In this document: piece by piece, positions 53,868 to 63,685 of the stretch
Layout of the letters: the number at the start of each line of letters is the position of its first letter
Numbering within the stretch: the stretch's first letter is position 1
The notes under the pieces: model-generated
Database searches by the model: none
What the model saw: the letters and a program-made list of their open reading frames with translations, nothing else
What the model was told of the DNA's origin: nothing
Position numbers and translations under genes: made by a program
Source of the DNA: Athripsodes cinereus
Lineage: Eukaryota > Arthropoda > Insecta > Trichoptera > Leptoceridae
NCBI GenBank assembly: GCA_947579605.1
Contig: OX388307.1
Location: forward strand, 12,253,237-12,317,236
DNA: 64,000 nt
Direction: 5' to 3'

Positions 53868-56816
53868 ATGTCGATGTCACTACGTTCTGGCAAGAACCAC
53901 CCGGAGTCAGACCATGAGGACGATGACGCTGCATCTGAATCATCGACTGACACTGCTACCGATGAAACCTACAAGCAGATGCGCCGCCAGCTCGCACAAC
54001 GAGACCATGCCGCCGATGAAGCAGCAAGGATCATCGCAGAGCTACGCCAGCAGTTGGCAGCGGCAACCAGCAGCACGACGGCCGCCGGGGCGGCCTCTGT
54101 GCAGACGGTCGATGACCAGCACCCAGTGGCGCAGCCTGCAGACCCAGCTGGATGGACGCAGCCTCCATCGCAGCACCCAGTGGCGCAGCCTGAAGCCCCA
54201 GCTGGATGGACGCAGCCTCCATCGCAGCACCCAGTGGCGCAGCCTGAAGCCCCAGCTGGATGGACGCAGCCTCCATCGCAGCACCCAGTGGCGCAGCCTG
54301 CAGACCCAGCTGGACGGACGCAGCCTCCATCGCAGCACCCAGTGGCGCAGCCTGCAGACCCAACTGGATGGACGCAGTTGCCATCGCAGCATCCACCGAC
54401 GCAGTATCCGTCGCAGCCTCAACAGAAGGTGCAGCCTGAAGCCCCAGCTGGATGGACGCAGCCTCCATCGCAGCACCCAGTGGCGCAGCCTGCAGACCCA
54501 ACTGGATGGACGCAGTTGCCATCGCAGCATCCACCGACGCAGTATCCGTCGCAGCCTCAACAGAAGGTGCAGCCTGAAGCCCCAGCTGGATGGACGCAGC
54601 CTCCATCGCAGCACCCAGTGGCGCAGCCTGAAGCCCCAGCTGGATGGACGCAGCCTCCATCGCAGCACCCAGTGGCGCAGCCTGCAGACCCAGCTAGATG
54701 GACGCAGCCTCCATCGCAGCACCCAGTGGCGCAGCCTGCAGACCCAACTGGATGGACGCAGTTGCCATCGCAGCATCCACAGACGCAGTATCCGTCGCAG
54801 CCTCAACAGGAAGTGCAGCCTGCAGCCCCCGCTGGATGGTCAGCCCTGCAGCCGCCATCGCAGCACCCAGTGGTGCAGCCTGCAGCCCCCGCTGGATGGT
54901 CAGCCCCGCAGCCGCCACCACAGCACTCAGTGGCGCAGCCTGCAGCCCCCGCTGGATGGTCAGCCCCGCAGCCGCCACCGCAGCACCCAGTGGCGCAGCC
55001 TGTAGCCCCCGCTGGATGGTCAGCCCCGCAGCCGCCGTTGCAGCACCCAGTGGCGCAGCCTGCAGCCCCCGCTGGATGGTCAGCCCGGCAGCCGCCGTCG
55101 CAGCACCCAGTGGCGCAACCTGCAGCCCCCGTCTGGCACTCAGCAGCGCAACGAGCACCGCCGGTTGGCAATTGGATTCACCAACCATCGACAACACACA
55201 GTGAATGCGCCAATGCTTCACCGCCGTGGTCAGCCGCTCCTGTACACTGTCCGCCGCCCATCACACAGGACATGTACACAGACGATTGGGTACGCCGCCA
55301 CCGAGACATTGGCCCTGCGCCATCAAGCCGTGACTTAGAGCTCCCGTCCTTCAACGGCGACCCATTGAAGTGGCCATCATTCAGAAATGTGTTTGACTTC
55401 ACCACAAGGCGCAGTCAGATCGGTGAATCGGAAAACATAGTCCGATTGCAGACAAAATTGACTGGAGAAGCTTGGAAGGCCGTGGGCCCCAAGCTGAACT
55501 ACGACATGCCCGGCCTAGTAGCGCGCGTCATGAAAGAATTGGAGGCGAGATTTGCCCGACCTGGTGAGGTGGAGGCCATCATGTGTGGCAACCTCAGCCG
55601 AGTGAAGCAGCTAAGGGAAGATTCGTCCACCGCTGAGATACTGGAGGCGCACGATGAGATCGCGGCCGCTGTAGAGACACTCACCGGTTTCGACCCGAGC
55701 TATATCGCATCAAGAAAGGATCTATTGCGGGAAGCAGTAGCAAAGTTCCCATTCTACATAAGAAATCATTGGACGTTAACCCTCGCCATCAGCGGAAGGA
55801 AAATTGGAGACCCAGTCACCCTTCACGACTTCCTCGCGTGGCTCACGAGATATGTGAGCTCGGCCCGAGATGGTGGTAGCGAGGATTGGTTGCAGGATAG
55901 CAAACGCCGCGCAAAACTGAAGACAACGAAGATGAATAAAGTGTTTTGTGTGAATGAACCATTGGAAAGCAGTGCTTATAATGCGAACAATGCTAATAGT
56001 GCGAACAATGCTAATAGCACGAACAGTGCTAATAATACAAACCGTGCAAGCAGTGTGAACAATGCATACAGTGGTTCTCGGCAAAGTGATGGCCGTGGTA
56101 ATGGGAACAACCACCGCCAAAGTGACAGTAGCGGCCGTGTTAGTGGCCGCATTGAAAACCGTTGCGCGGTATGTGTCGGACCGCATGAAACAGGAACATG
56201 TGCGTCTTACACGTCAATGGACATAGCCGGTAGATGGCGTATAGTGCGTGAACGAAAACTGTGTCGTGTGTGCCTGGCCGCAGGGCACGGCAAGCCCGCA
56301 AAGTGTAGAGCTCAACGCTGCGGCATCGGTGAGTGCCGCAGGCTCCATCATGCCACCCTTCACGATGAGGCCAACTATCGCCGAGAAGAAGTGGTAGCAC
56401 ACGCGACGCAAGTGAACAATGCAGGAGTACTGCTGAAGGTGCTACCCGTCAAAGTGACAGGGCCGGCTGGAAGTGTAAATATCCACGCCCTGCTTGACGA
56501 GGGCGCAACAGTAACCCTGATTGATGCGTCCGTAGCTGACGCAATCGGTGCACCCGGGAAGGTTACTGGCCTCCACGTCCGCGGCGTGGGAGGTAGCACC
56601 ATCAGTGAGATGGATTCGCGAAGAATCGAGGTCAGAGTAAGCGGAGAGGATGGCCAACCGCACAAAATAAGGGCACAGACAACGACCAAGATAGTTCTGT
56701 CCAGGCAGCGCATGGCACGCCACAAGGACGATCTTCTGTGCCCTGAGCAACTCCCCGCCGTCCGGCCCCGAATGCTGATAGGGCAGGACAACGTCCAAAT
56801 CATCGTCGGCCGATAG
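53868..56816 (+). CDS. Gag-protease region of the Bel/Pao polyprotein
   Basis: 982 codons from the first ATG after the primer-binding site (MSMSLRSG) to a TAG at 56814-56816. Upstream in-frame codons run into the LTR but lack an ATG. Residues about 34-67 form a charged, coiled-coil-like segment (RRQLAQRDHAADEAARIIAE). Residues about 84-423 are Pro/Gln-rich tandem peptides. The DUF1759-like Gag core spans about 489-678, starting DLELPSFNGDPLKW. An Asn/Ser-rich linker follows (about 705-735). Cysteine-rich knuckles from C766 (CAVCVGPHETGTC, CRVCLAAGH) to about 830 would bind RNA. The aspartic protease has ALLDEGATVTLID with D877; the DEG form in place of DSG or DTG is one I associate with this group. 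LIGQDN at about 970-975 leads into the protease-RT junction. Gag builds the particle, and the protease cleaves the polyprotein. Confidence 0.93.
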   Translation: MSMSLRSGKNHPESDHEDDDAASESSTDTATDETYKQMRRQLAQRDHAADEAARIIAELRQQLAAATSSTTAAGAASVQTVDDQHPVAQPADPAGWTQPPSQHPVAQPEAPAGWTQPPSQHPVAQPEAPAGWTQPPSQHPVAQPADPAGRTQPPSQHPVAQPADPTGWTQLPSQHPPTQYPSQPQQKVQPEAPAGWTQPPSQHPVAQPADPTGWTQLPSQHPPTQYPSQPQQKVQPEAPAGWTQPPSQHPVAQPEAPAGWTQPPSQHPVAQPADPARWTQPPSQHPVAQPADPTGWTQLPSQHPQTQYPSQPQQEVQPAAPAGWSALQPPSQHPVVQPAAPAGWSAPQPPPQHSVAQPAAPAGWSAPQPPPQHPVAQPVAPAGWSAPQPPLQHPVAQPAAPAGWSARQPPSQHPVAQPAAPVWHSAAQRAPPVGNWIHQPSTTHSECANASPPWSAAPVHCPPPITQDMYTDDWVRRHRDIGPAPSSRDLELPSFNGDPLKWPSFRNVFDFTTRRSQIGESENIVRLQTKLTGEAWKAVGPKLNYDMPGLVARVMKELEARFARPGEVEAIMCGNLSRVKQLREDSSTAEILEAHDEIAAAVETLTGFDPSYIASRKDLLREAVAKFPFYIRNHWTLTLAISGRKIGDPVTLHDFLAWLTRYVSSARDGGSEDWLQDSKRRAKLKTTKMNKVFCVNEPLESSAYNANNANSANNANSTNSANNTNRASSVNNAYSGSRQSDGRGNGNNHRQSDSSGRVSGRIENRCAVCVGPHETGTCASYTSMDIAGRWRIVRERKLCRVCLAAGHGKPAKCRAQRCGIGECRRLHHATLHDEANYRREEVVAHATQVNNAGVLLKVLPVKVTGPAGSVNIHALLDEGATVTLIDASVADAIGAPGKVTGLHVRGVGGSTISEMDSRRIEVRVSGEDGQPHKIRAQTTTKIVLSRQRMARHKDDLLCPEQLPAVRPRMLIGQDNVQIIVGR
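54118..55137. repeat. Coding minisatellite in gag (54- and 60-bp units)
   Basis: In frame, 18-residue units of the form HPVAQPADPAGWTQPPSQ dominate the first part, interrupted three times by a 28-residue insert containing HPPTQYPSQPQQ (HPQTQ in the third). The last part uses 20-residue units with GWSAPQPPPQ. About 14 HPV-type units are present. All unit lengths are multiples of three, so copy changes keep the frame. The long antisense frames over this stretch are by-products. Confidence 0.93.
56814..56816 (+). other. In-frame amber codon between protease and RT
   Basis: TAG, followed by ATA GTG. Both neighbours are in frame with each other, with no frameshift. Bel/Pao elements usually have one uninterrupted ORF. 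It is either a new nonsense mutation in this copy or a readthrough signal that sets the Gag to Pol ratio. Nothing in the next bases matches the plant-virus type CAR-YYA context. Confidence 0.9.
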
Positions 56817-59800
56817 ATAGTGGAAAACGGCGACGACTCGGTCGTAATGTCCAGGACGGCGCTGGGATGGACCACTCATGGGGGAAAGAATGAGGAGGAG
56901 GCGGTCGCATATGTGATTGAGGAAGACCCGCTGGCCGATCTCGTCAAGAGCCATTTTTCAGTGGACTCCCTTGGAGTCACTGCAGCAAGAAGAGTGCCAG
57001 CTGAGGAGGTCAAGGCCCACTACATAATGACACGTACAACGTCACAAGCCACCGATGGGACGTGGTGCACTGGTCTGCTTTGGCGGAGTGACACCGTCAC
57101 GCTTCCAGACAACCGTGCCAGTGCAGTGACGCGACTACGGTCGCTGGTGCGCAAGCTAGAGAGGAACCCAGAACTGAAGAAAAGTTATACAGAGAAGATA
57201 GAAGATCTTTTGACAAAGGGTTACGCAAGTAAAGTAACCAAAGAGCTGCCACCACACCCCCGGCGATGGTACTTGCCACACTTTGGGGTACAAAACCCGA
57301 ACAAGCCGGGGAAGCTACGTGTGGTGTTTGACGCAGCAGCAACGCACCGGGGAGCTTCATTGAATGAAAACCTCTTAACCGGTCCTGACCTATTAACCTC
57401 CCTGTTCGGAAACATCCTCCGATTCAGGGAGGGACAAATAGCCCTTGTGGCGGACATCAAAGAAATGTTCCTCCGTGTCAGGATCATTGAAGAGGATCGA
57501 CAATCCCAACTCTTCCTCTGGGAGGATGCTCCCGGGTCGACCAGCACATACGTTTTGAATTCAATGATGTTCGGCGCACGATGTTCGCCAGCAAGCGCGC
57601 AGTTTGTAAGGAACAATATTGCGATTCAGAACGAGAGCAGATTTCCGGAGGCAGCAGCAGCCGTCCAGTCCAATTTCTATATGGACGACTACTTAGATTC
57701 CGTGGATGAGGAGGAAGAGGCTAGAAAGTTGGTGCGAGAAGTCACCGCGGTCCTGGCCACGGGACAGATGAATCTTACTAACTGGGCGTCCAACAAAAAA
57801 GAAATAATCAACGACAACGGACCCCAGGAGAAGCAGAGAAACAGGGACATCGCAGCAAGCTCCGTGGCTGAAAGGATATTGGGAGTCCAGTGGAACCCGC
57901 AAGGGGACCACTTTACTTATGGACTCAACTCAGCCACAGTTTCCGAGTGGCCGACCAAGCGGCAGCTCCTAAGCGCCGCCATGAAAACCTTTGACCCCCT
58001 AGGCCTCATCGCCTGCCTCATCGTGAGGACAAAAGTCATCCTCCAAGAGGTAGTAAGAAGCGGTGTGGCCTGGGACGAGAGGGTCAATCCAGCACACGCA
58101 GCCCGATGGAAAGAATGGTTGCAACTCCTAAACAATGAAATAAAGATCAAGCGATGCTGCCGTACCCAGAAGAATTCGGCAGCACAGTTGCATGTGTTCT
58201 GTGACGCCTCTGAAGAGGCCTGCTGCACTGTCGTCTACATTAAGGAGGGCGACCAGGTTAACTTCGTAGCGAGCAAGACGAAGGTGGCGCCGCTAAAGCC
58301 ACTGACCGTGCCACGTCTGGAGTTGCAAGCGGCCCTGTTGGGAGCACGACTCCATGCGAGTATAAGGAGAGAGATGACCGGTCGGGTGGACTCGACGGTC
58401 TTCTGGACCGACTCCACCACGGTGCTGTCCTGGATCCAGGGGGACCCACGAGCGTATTCTACGTTCGTAAGCAACCGCTTGGGTGAGATTGATGAGCTCA
58501 CCCAAGGAAGCCAGTGGAGATGGGTCCCCACCAAAAGCAATCCAGCGGACGTTGGCACAAGAGAGGTAAAAAGAGAAGATTTAAATGCAGAAGGATTATG
58601 GTTCTCCGGTCCAGCGTTCCTGAGCAAACCCGAGGAGGAGTGGCCGGAGAACAAGATCGTCAAGTCACCAGGGCCGGAACTGCGAGCATCCTTTGTGGGA
58701 ACCACTGAAAAAGAGATATTCAACGCCCTACCAGATCCAGTGCGCTTCTCATCCTGGGAGCGGCTGATCCGCACCACGGCCTGGGTGAGGCGTTTCGTCC
58801 AGAGATGCCGCCGCCAAGGTGAAACCGGTGGGCTACAAGTACCGGAACTAAGGGCAGCAGAGGTGGCATGGCTGCGGAGAACGCAGAAGATAGCCTTCGC
58901 CGACGAGATGTCGGAACTAAGACGAGGGAGGCCGATCCCGTCTGGCAGCCGCCTGAGAACCTTTACTCCAGAACTGCGGGAGGATGGCGTGCTGGTTTCA
59001 GCCGGACGGCTGAAAAACATGGAAGGTGTAGATGGAGAATTCCAGCGCCCACCCATCTTGGACGGGGATCACAAATATGTGCGTTTGATGATCCACAACA
59101 TCCACGCCAAAATGGGGCACCAGAGTGCCGAGAAAACTATTGCTGAGGTGAGGCAGAACTTTGAAGTGGTGAAACTGCGAACAACAGTAAGGGCAGTTAT
59201 CGGCAGGTGTCAGATGTGCCGAGTAAGGAAGGCCCGTGCTCTGCCTCCAATAATGGCACCACTTCCTCCAGAAAGGCTAGCCCACCACCAGCCCCCGTTC
59301 TCCAGATGTGGAGTGGACTTCTTTGGGCCAATGGAGGTAGTGGTGGGCCGACGACGAGAGAAAAGATACGGCGCACTATTCACTTGCCTAACGACGCGCG
59401 CAGTGCATTTGGAGTTGGCACACAGCTTAAGTGCCGACTCGTTTATAATGACACTCCAAAGGATGAGCGCCAGAAGAGGACATCCGAGAATACTATACTC
59501 GGACAATGCCACAAACTTTAGAGGCGCCGAGCGGGAACTCAACGCGGCCCTCAAAGAGCTGGCGAAAAATGAAAAGGTAGTGGAAGAAATGACTACCCAG
59601 CGTATGGAATGGCGTTTCATACCCCCAAATACACCACACATGGGGGGGGCTTGGGAGCGGCTAGTCCGCTCAGTTAAGGAGGCGCTCCACGCCATTCTCA
59701 AGGGGCGGGCACTGAAAGAGGAGACCTTACAGACAGCCCTAGCAGAAGCCGAGCACCTCGTCAACAGCCGGCCTCTAACACATATTGGGGTTGACCCGGC

Positions 59801-60197
59801 CGAAGATGAACCGCTGACCCCAAACCACTTCCTAATGGGGCGAAAAAGCGGGAGGCCGAACCTCGGCTGCTATCCTGAGGAGATGAATGAGGTCTGCGTC
59901 AGGAAGCAGTGGAAACTGTCGCAGCAACTGACAGACTTGTTTTGGAAGCGTTGGGTGCGGGAGTACGCACCAACGCTCTCCCGGCGAAGTAAGTGGAACA
60001 AAGAGACACGTCCACTGCAAATAGGCGACCTGGTCGTCGTGGCCGACCCGACATCACCACGCGGTACATGGCCACGAGGAAGAATTGTGAACGTGAACCA
60101 GAGCCGCGACGGGCAGATAAGATCCGCCACCGTGAAGACATCTCACGGGGAGTACACAAGATCGGCGGCAAGATTATGCAGGATAAATACATCCTAG
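56817..60197 (+). CDS. Pol region of the Bel/Pao polyprotein: RT, RNase H, integrase
   Basis: 1,126 codons in the same frame as gag, from just after the TAG to the TAG at 60195-60197. Residue numbers here count the GTG at 56820 as 1. RT: LRVVFDAA near 167-173, ADIKEMF at 211-217 (first catalytic Asp) and FYMDDYLDS at 286-294. RNase H: D462, E501, D531 and D577 in FCDAS, PRLELQ, WTDSTTV and NPADVGT. Integrase: zinc-binding H762, H767, C797 and C800; core triad D833 (GVDFFGP), D895 (SDNATNF) and E946 (GGAWERL), a D,D-50-E spacing; C-terminal DUF5641-like region from about 1000 (PNHFLMGR) to the end. All catalytic residues are present. The RT copies element RNA into DNA and the integrase inserts it. 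The first ATG is at residue 10, so separate initiation is unlikely; expression probably depends on readthrough, unless the copy is dead. Confidence 0.95.
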   Translation: MVENGDDSVVMSRTALGWTTHGGKNEEEAVAYVIEEDPLADLVKSHFSVDSLGVTAARRVPAEEVKAHYIMTRTTSQATDGTWCTGLLWRSDTVTLPDNRASAVTRLRSLVRKLERNPELKKSYTEKIEDLLTKGYASKVTKELPPHPRRWYLPHFGVQNPNKPGKLRVVFDAAATHRGASLNENLLTGPDLLTSLFGNILRFREGQIALVADIKEMFLRVRIIEEDRQSQLFLWEDAPGSTSTYVLNSMMFGARCSPASAQFVRNNIAIQNESRFPEAAAAVQSNFYMDDYLDSVDEEEEARKLVREVTAVLATGQMNLTNWASNKKEIINDNGPQEKQRNRDIAASSVAERILGVQWNPQGDHFTYGLNSATVSEWPTKRQLLSAAMKTFDPLGLIACLIVRTKVILQEVVRSGVAWDERVNPAHAARWKEWLQLLNNEIKIKRCCRTQKNSAAQLHVFCDASEEACCTVVYIKEGDQVNFVASKTKVAPLKPLTVPRLELQAALLGARLHASIRREMTGRVDSTVFWTDSTTVLSWIQGDPRAYSTFVSNRLGEIDELTQGSQWRWVPTKSNPADVGTREVKREDLNAEGLWFSGPAFLSKPEEEWPENKIVKSPGPELRASFVGTTEKEIFNALPDPVRFSSWERLIRTTAWVRRFVQRCRRQGETGGLQVPELRAAEVAWLRRTQKIAFADEMSELRRGRPIPSGSRLRTFTPELREDGVLVSAGRLKNMEGVDGEFQRPPILDGDHKYVRLMIHNIHAKMGHQSAEKTIAEVRQNFEVVKLRTTVRAVIGRCQMCRVRKARALPPIMAPLPPERLAHHQPPFSRCGVDFFGPMEVVVGRRREKRYGALFTCLTTRAVHLELAHSLSADSFIMTLQRMSARRGHPRILYSDNATNFRGAERELNAALKELAKNEKVVEEMTTQRMEWRFIPPNTPHMGGAWERLVRSVKEALHAILKGRALKEETLQTALAEAEHLVNSRPLTHIGVDPAEDEPLTPNHFLMGRKSGRPNLGCYPEEMNEVCVRKQWKLSQQLTDLFWKRWVREYAPTLSRRSKWNKETRPLQIGDLVVVADPTSPRGTWPRGRIVNVNQSRDGQIRSATVKTSHGEYTRSAARLCRINTS

Positions 60198-60221
60198 GAC
60201 CCGGTTCGGGGTGATGCTCTA

Positions 60222-60238
60222 GTGAGGGGAACCCTCAC
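60222..60238 (+). promoter_or_regulatory. Stem-loop beside the polypurine tract
   Basis: GTGAGGG and CCCTCAC form a perfect 7-bp stem around GAA. The stem ends at the base before the G8 tract. Confidence 0.75.
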
Positions 60239-60246
60239 GGGGGGGG
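60239..60246 (+). promoter_or_regulatory. Bel/Pao polypurine tract (G8)
   Basis: Eight G residues directly precede the 3' LTR, the expected plus-strand primer site. A pure G run is a minimal polypurine tract. Confidence 0.8.
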
Positions 60247-61190
60247 TGTGCCGAACCAGACACTCCCTTCTAGATAGTTTTAAGTAAAATCAAATATATG
60301 TATACCTAATATCAAATGTAAAAGAGAAATGTGAATGTAAGACACAACCCCGCGCGATGCAGGTACAAATAAAGTTCTCATACAATATGCCTGCACGCGC
60401 GGTGTGCGTTGTCATGTAACATGTGTTGTTATTATTAGTAAGAGCTCCATCTCGTGTGACCTTCGTGATATGAATAACGAGGTCACGAAGGGAGGGGAGT
60501 TACTTACGTCGACCGATAACCGCGCGCGACTCACTCCCAAGCCACTGTCGGCTGGGTCAAGGTCGGCGTGTATCGGACGCTTTATAAGTAATACATTTTA
60601 CTGAATAAAATTACTCTCTTCGGAACAATCAACCTGGCTTTCACTACTGACTACCTCAACTGCTCTCTTGGACTGGACTGGATTGGACTACCACTGCTGA
60701 CCACTACACTCCCTTGAACTGGATTGGACCTTTGGCTTCAGCTGTCCTACACCTTCCCTGCACAGACGAGCTTCCAAGTGAATTGGCACTGAGGTGGTTA
60801 CCGTGAGCCGAGTACTTCTTCGTCAATACACCGCCGTGTAGCTTCTTGTGTTCTCTATACAGTCAGTGCTATCGGGATTATTGCCCGGTAGTGAGTACTT
60901 GCGAGTACACAGGCTAGCTGTGCTTAGGTGTTACGGCGGAGTCGTGCCCGGTGGAAGTAAACATCCCCAGGTCGACGAACGAAGGGAGTCTCCGACGTGT
61001 TGTCGAGGGTAACGGCGGCTGAGCCACCCTACTACTACGACGCACCCGGATTTACCCGTCCAAGGCATAACAAGACATCGAGGCGGCGGCTGTGGTGCCC
61101 AGCTACCCCCCACTCACCTCCGACTCCTAACATCTGGAGTACAGTTCACTTGTGGACAGTGGCGAGCTGAGTCGGCTCCCGTCCCGCACA
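60247..61190 (+). repeat. Bel/Pao 3' LTR
   Basis: 944-bp copy of 52882-53825, ending CCCGCACA, followed by ACAGT. Confidence 0.95.
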
Positions 61191-61195
61191 ACAGT
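61191..61195. repeat. Target-site duplication ACAGT, right
   Basis: Second copy of the 5-bp duplication. Confidence 0.92.
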
Positions 61196-62040
61196 TATTC
61201 TCTACTTTTGAGAAATTTTGATGATATGAACTGATATCCAAACTCTTAATTTTTTTCTTATTTTTTACAATACAACATATTTATGACAATGCAACCGAGC
61301 TTTGAGAAAGTCTTTCAAAAAAATTATATTCAAATTTTGTACAAATCATTGTTTGTATAAAAACACTTGTGATGAAAATTGATTTTTTCCTCTCAAGAAG
61401 AAGAAGACATTCTAATAGTGAGTGAACGAATAAATCGTTCGACATACGCGGCTTTCTTCTAGTCATCTTTATTTAACATCATGTTAAAACATTCACGGTA
61501 GGTATTTAGTTTCGTGATTGGATCAAAGTCAGTAGAGGAGAAAAATGTAATTGGATAAGGAACAGCTAAGTAGACACGTATTATTTATAACTGTGTTTGA
61601 TTTTATCATAATTCAAGTATTTTATTTATTTATTTATTTAATGCTACCTAACACTTTATTGTTTATTTGTGTAAAGTAGTTTACACACAATGAAACTGAA
61701 GTCGTCGCGCAGTATCCGACAAAACGTTACCATCTTTTTTTTTGTAAAAATAAGCTTTCCGAATTTTCTTTACCTCAATAATCTACCTCAAGTTTTTATT
61801 TTCCAAATGTACGAGTATGTTTTAAAGTTATATTATGTCACAATTTGTTTGATTATCTGATTTTCTTTGCATAAAATAGTTCTCAATCAAATATAATAAA
61901 ATAATTGGATATATTATTATTATTTTTTTCAAGCCACAAGCCTTAATGGGAGAGTTTTAGCCGGATAACCAAACAACATTGAATACCTTGAATTCAGGGA
62001 TTTATCAACACACCAAGCCGTACGAAAAGTAAAGTAAGCG
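61196..62040. other. AT-rich right flank of the Bel/Pao element
   Basis: No coding frame; a (TTTA)n run near 61,621-61,640. Confidence 0.5.
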
Positions 62041-62041
62041 G

Positions 62042-62125
62042 GGATGAGGTATATCACCCATCTTGAATGTCTTGATTTTTTGGTACGGAAAGGATGACTC
62101 TTATGCTTATGTGCTATTGGTTTTC
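62042..62125 (-). repeat. SINE-1 family fragment, minus strand
   Basis: On the minus strand CCTTTCCGTACC, 'aatcaagacattcaagatgg' and 'gtgatatacctcatc' align with the middle and end of SINE-1. Confidence 0.5.
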
Positions 62126-62158
62126 TAGGTACCTAACTCACGGGATATTCTGTGATGG

Positions 62159-62281
62159 TATAAACAGCACTCTATTCACTGTGTCGGTGTTTAGGTAGTA
62201 GAATTCCATATCGAAATAAATAAAACAAGTGTTTTATGTAGAATAAAACACTTGTTTTATTTATTTCGATATAAACAGCAC
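62159..62281. repeat. Perfect 29-bp hairpin inside 12-bp direct repeats
   Basis: ATATCGAAATAAATAAAACA and nine further bases (62208-62236) are exactly inverted at 62244-62272, with a 7-base loop TGTAGAA. TATAAACAGCAC flanks the segment at 62159-62170 and 62270-62281. The surrounding minus strand reads IEKLQRQFTKKI, weakly like a LINE polymerase, so the insertion may sit in an old LINE. Confidence 0.85.
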
Positions 62282-62284
62282 CTT

Positions 62285-63138
62285 GTAAGCGAAATAAGAT
62301 TTTTTTAGTAAACTGTCGTTGGAGTTTTTCAATACGTGAACTAGCTAGGACCATTGTTATACTACGAGTATTATGTAGTATTAAATATAAAATAAAATAT
62401 TATAAACCGACACATTTTGGTAACTATATACCTACTCAGTACAAGAAATTACCACAATAAGCGTGAATCACTATTTCTACCATCAATATAGAATAGTTAA
62501 CACTGCATTCCTATATCATTGTAGCATAACACAAGGTACCTATGGGGTGAATCAATGTATAAAAAAGTATTTGATATCTATCCATATTTATTTTCTTGGT
62601 TACGTAGAGAATCAACATAATTATATGATGACTAATACATTGGTATACCACATAGTAGGTATGCATTGCATAATAGCTCTAACTAATAATAACTCTATAT
62701 AGGTATTAACGGACTTTAGAGCAATTTTTGTAAGGCAAATTTGCCAAAACACATTTATCAAAGATCTTGTTCGGTGGTTTTCCGTGATCTCGGAGATCCC
62801 GAAAATCACCGAACACAATGTTAAAGACCGTGAATATCTAAAGAGTTATTTTTCAAAGATGTTTTGTGTAAACTAAAATTCCACATTCGATGAAATTTAC
62901 ATTATTCACAACTTAATATAACATATTCTTTATCTTTATTAATGGTACCTTCTGGCTTGTTTATGCTTTCAATAATAGTTGACTAAAATGGAATCGGTAT
63001 TATTAATTTTATTTGCACATCATCAGTTACGCAAGAATATCAACAAATCAATTAAAAGAAGAAAAAATGTTTTTGTAATATAAAGCTGTGAGACTATCAC
63101 TATATACCTAAGTGTTCCATATTTTTTCATATATGTAC
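62285..63138. other. AT-rich stretch with no recognisable gene
   Basis: A short inverted repeat, GATTTTCGGGATCTCCGAGA-like, lies near 62,770-62,815 (TTCGGTG...CACCGAA arms). No coding frame. Confidence 0.45.
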
Positions 63139-63139
63139 A

Positions 63140-63305
63140 AGGTTTCTGAACCCTGGACGTTTCTCTTTTACAGTATACCGTCCATATTACAACGGCATCT
63201 GAGCACCAGAAATATTTTGAGAAGAGGTGACTCAATCAGCGCAAATACTAACCACATACAAGGTTGGTTTCTGCCTTGAGCTCGGGATTGAGTGTTGAGT
63301 TATTA
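63140..63305 (+). mobile_element. RTE-like LINE-C 3' end, diverged
   Basis: GGACGTTTCTCTTTTACAGT, 'ttgagaagaggtgactcaat', 'ttggtttctgccttgagctc' follow the order of the LINE-C terminus, with several substitutions. Confidence 0.6.
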
Positions 63306-63419
63306 TAGTTATGATAGATGTACCTACCTAAATAAAAAGTGTGAACCTCCCAAGACAAAACATCAGAAATTCATTGTGTAATAGAAAATAGCGTCTCAAT
63401 AAAGCAATGTCTTCCCTCA

Positions 63420-63530
63420 CCCTCCCAGTCTTCCTTCCTCCATCTCCTCCCTTAGGATTACAGTCCGAATGCCCGAGGCTCGGGGTTCGGGTCCACAGTC
63501 ACGGGGGGCAACTATATTCCTAATAGGACT
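63420..63530 (+). repeat. GC-rich repeat-like segment, possible SINE head
   Basis: GGGGTTCGGGTCC resembles a pol III B box, preceded by a CT-rich tract and followed by ACGGGGGGC. No A box or second copy was found. Confidence 0.25.
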
Positions 63531-63685
63531 CTTTGAAGATGTATCATGACCGATGTCAATTTATTTAGTGATGTCTGTATCTTTTACTTTCTCATTTCAA
63601 AACACCATATCAGCACTATATTTTGACGTATATTTTATTATGTATTCAAATTATATTTTACATATATACTCGTAGCTCTACACCT

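Larger units (their letters stand above)
52882..61190 (+). mobile_element. Full-length Bel/Pao LTR retrotransposon
   Basis: 8,309 bp: 5' LTR, primer-binding site, gag-protease region, pol region (RT, RNase H, integrase), polypurine tract, 3' LTR, with a 5-bp target duplication. Domain order protease-RT-RNase H-integrase, the long Gag with a DUF1759-like core and cysteine-rich knuckles, and the C-terminal integrase extension identify Bel/Pao. There is no envelope gene. The two LTRs looked identical by eye, so insertion is very recent. It is strikingly GC-rich beside its host DNA. The one visible defect is a single in-frame TAG between protease and RT. Confidence 0.96.

Noticed and set aside
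54031..55221. Antisense and alternative-frame ORFs of 168-363 codons over the gag repeat
   Set aside because: They are shadows of the GC-rich coding minisatellite; the plus-strand gag frame explains the sequence.
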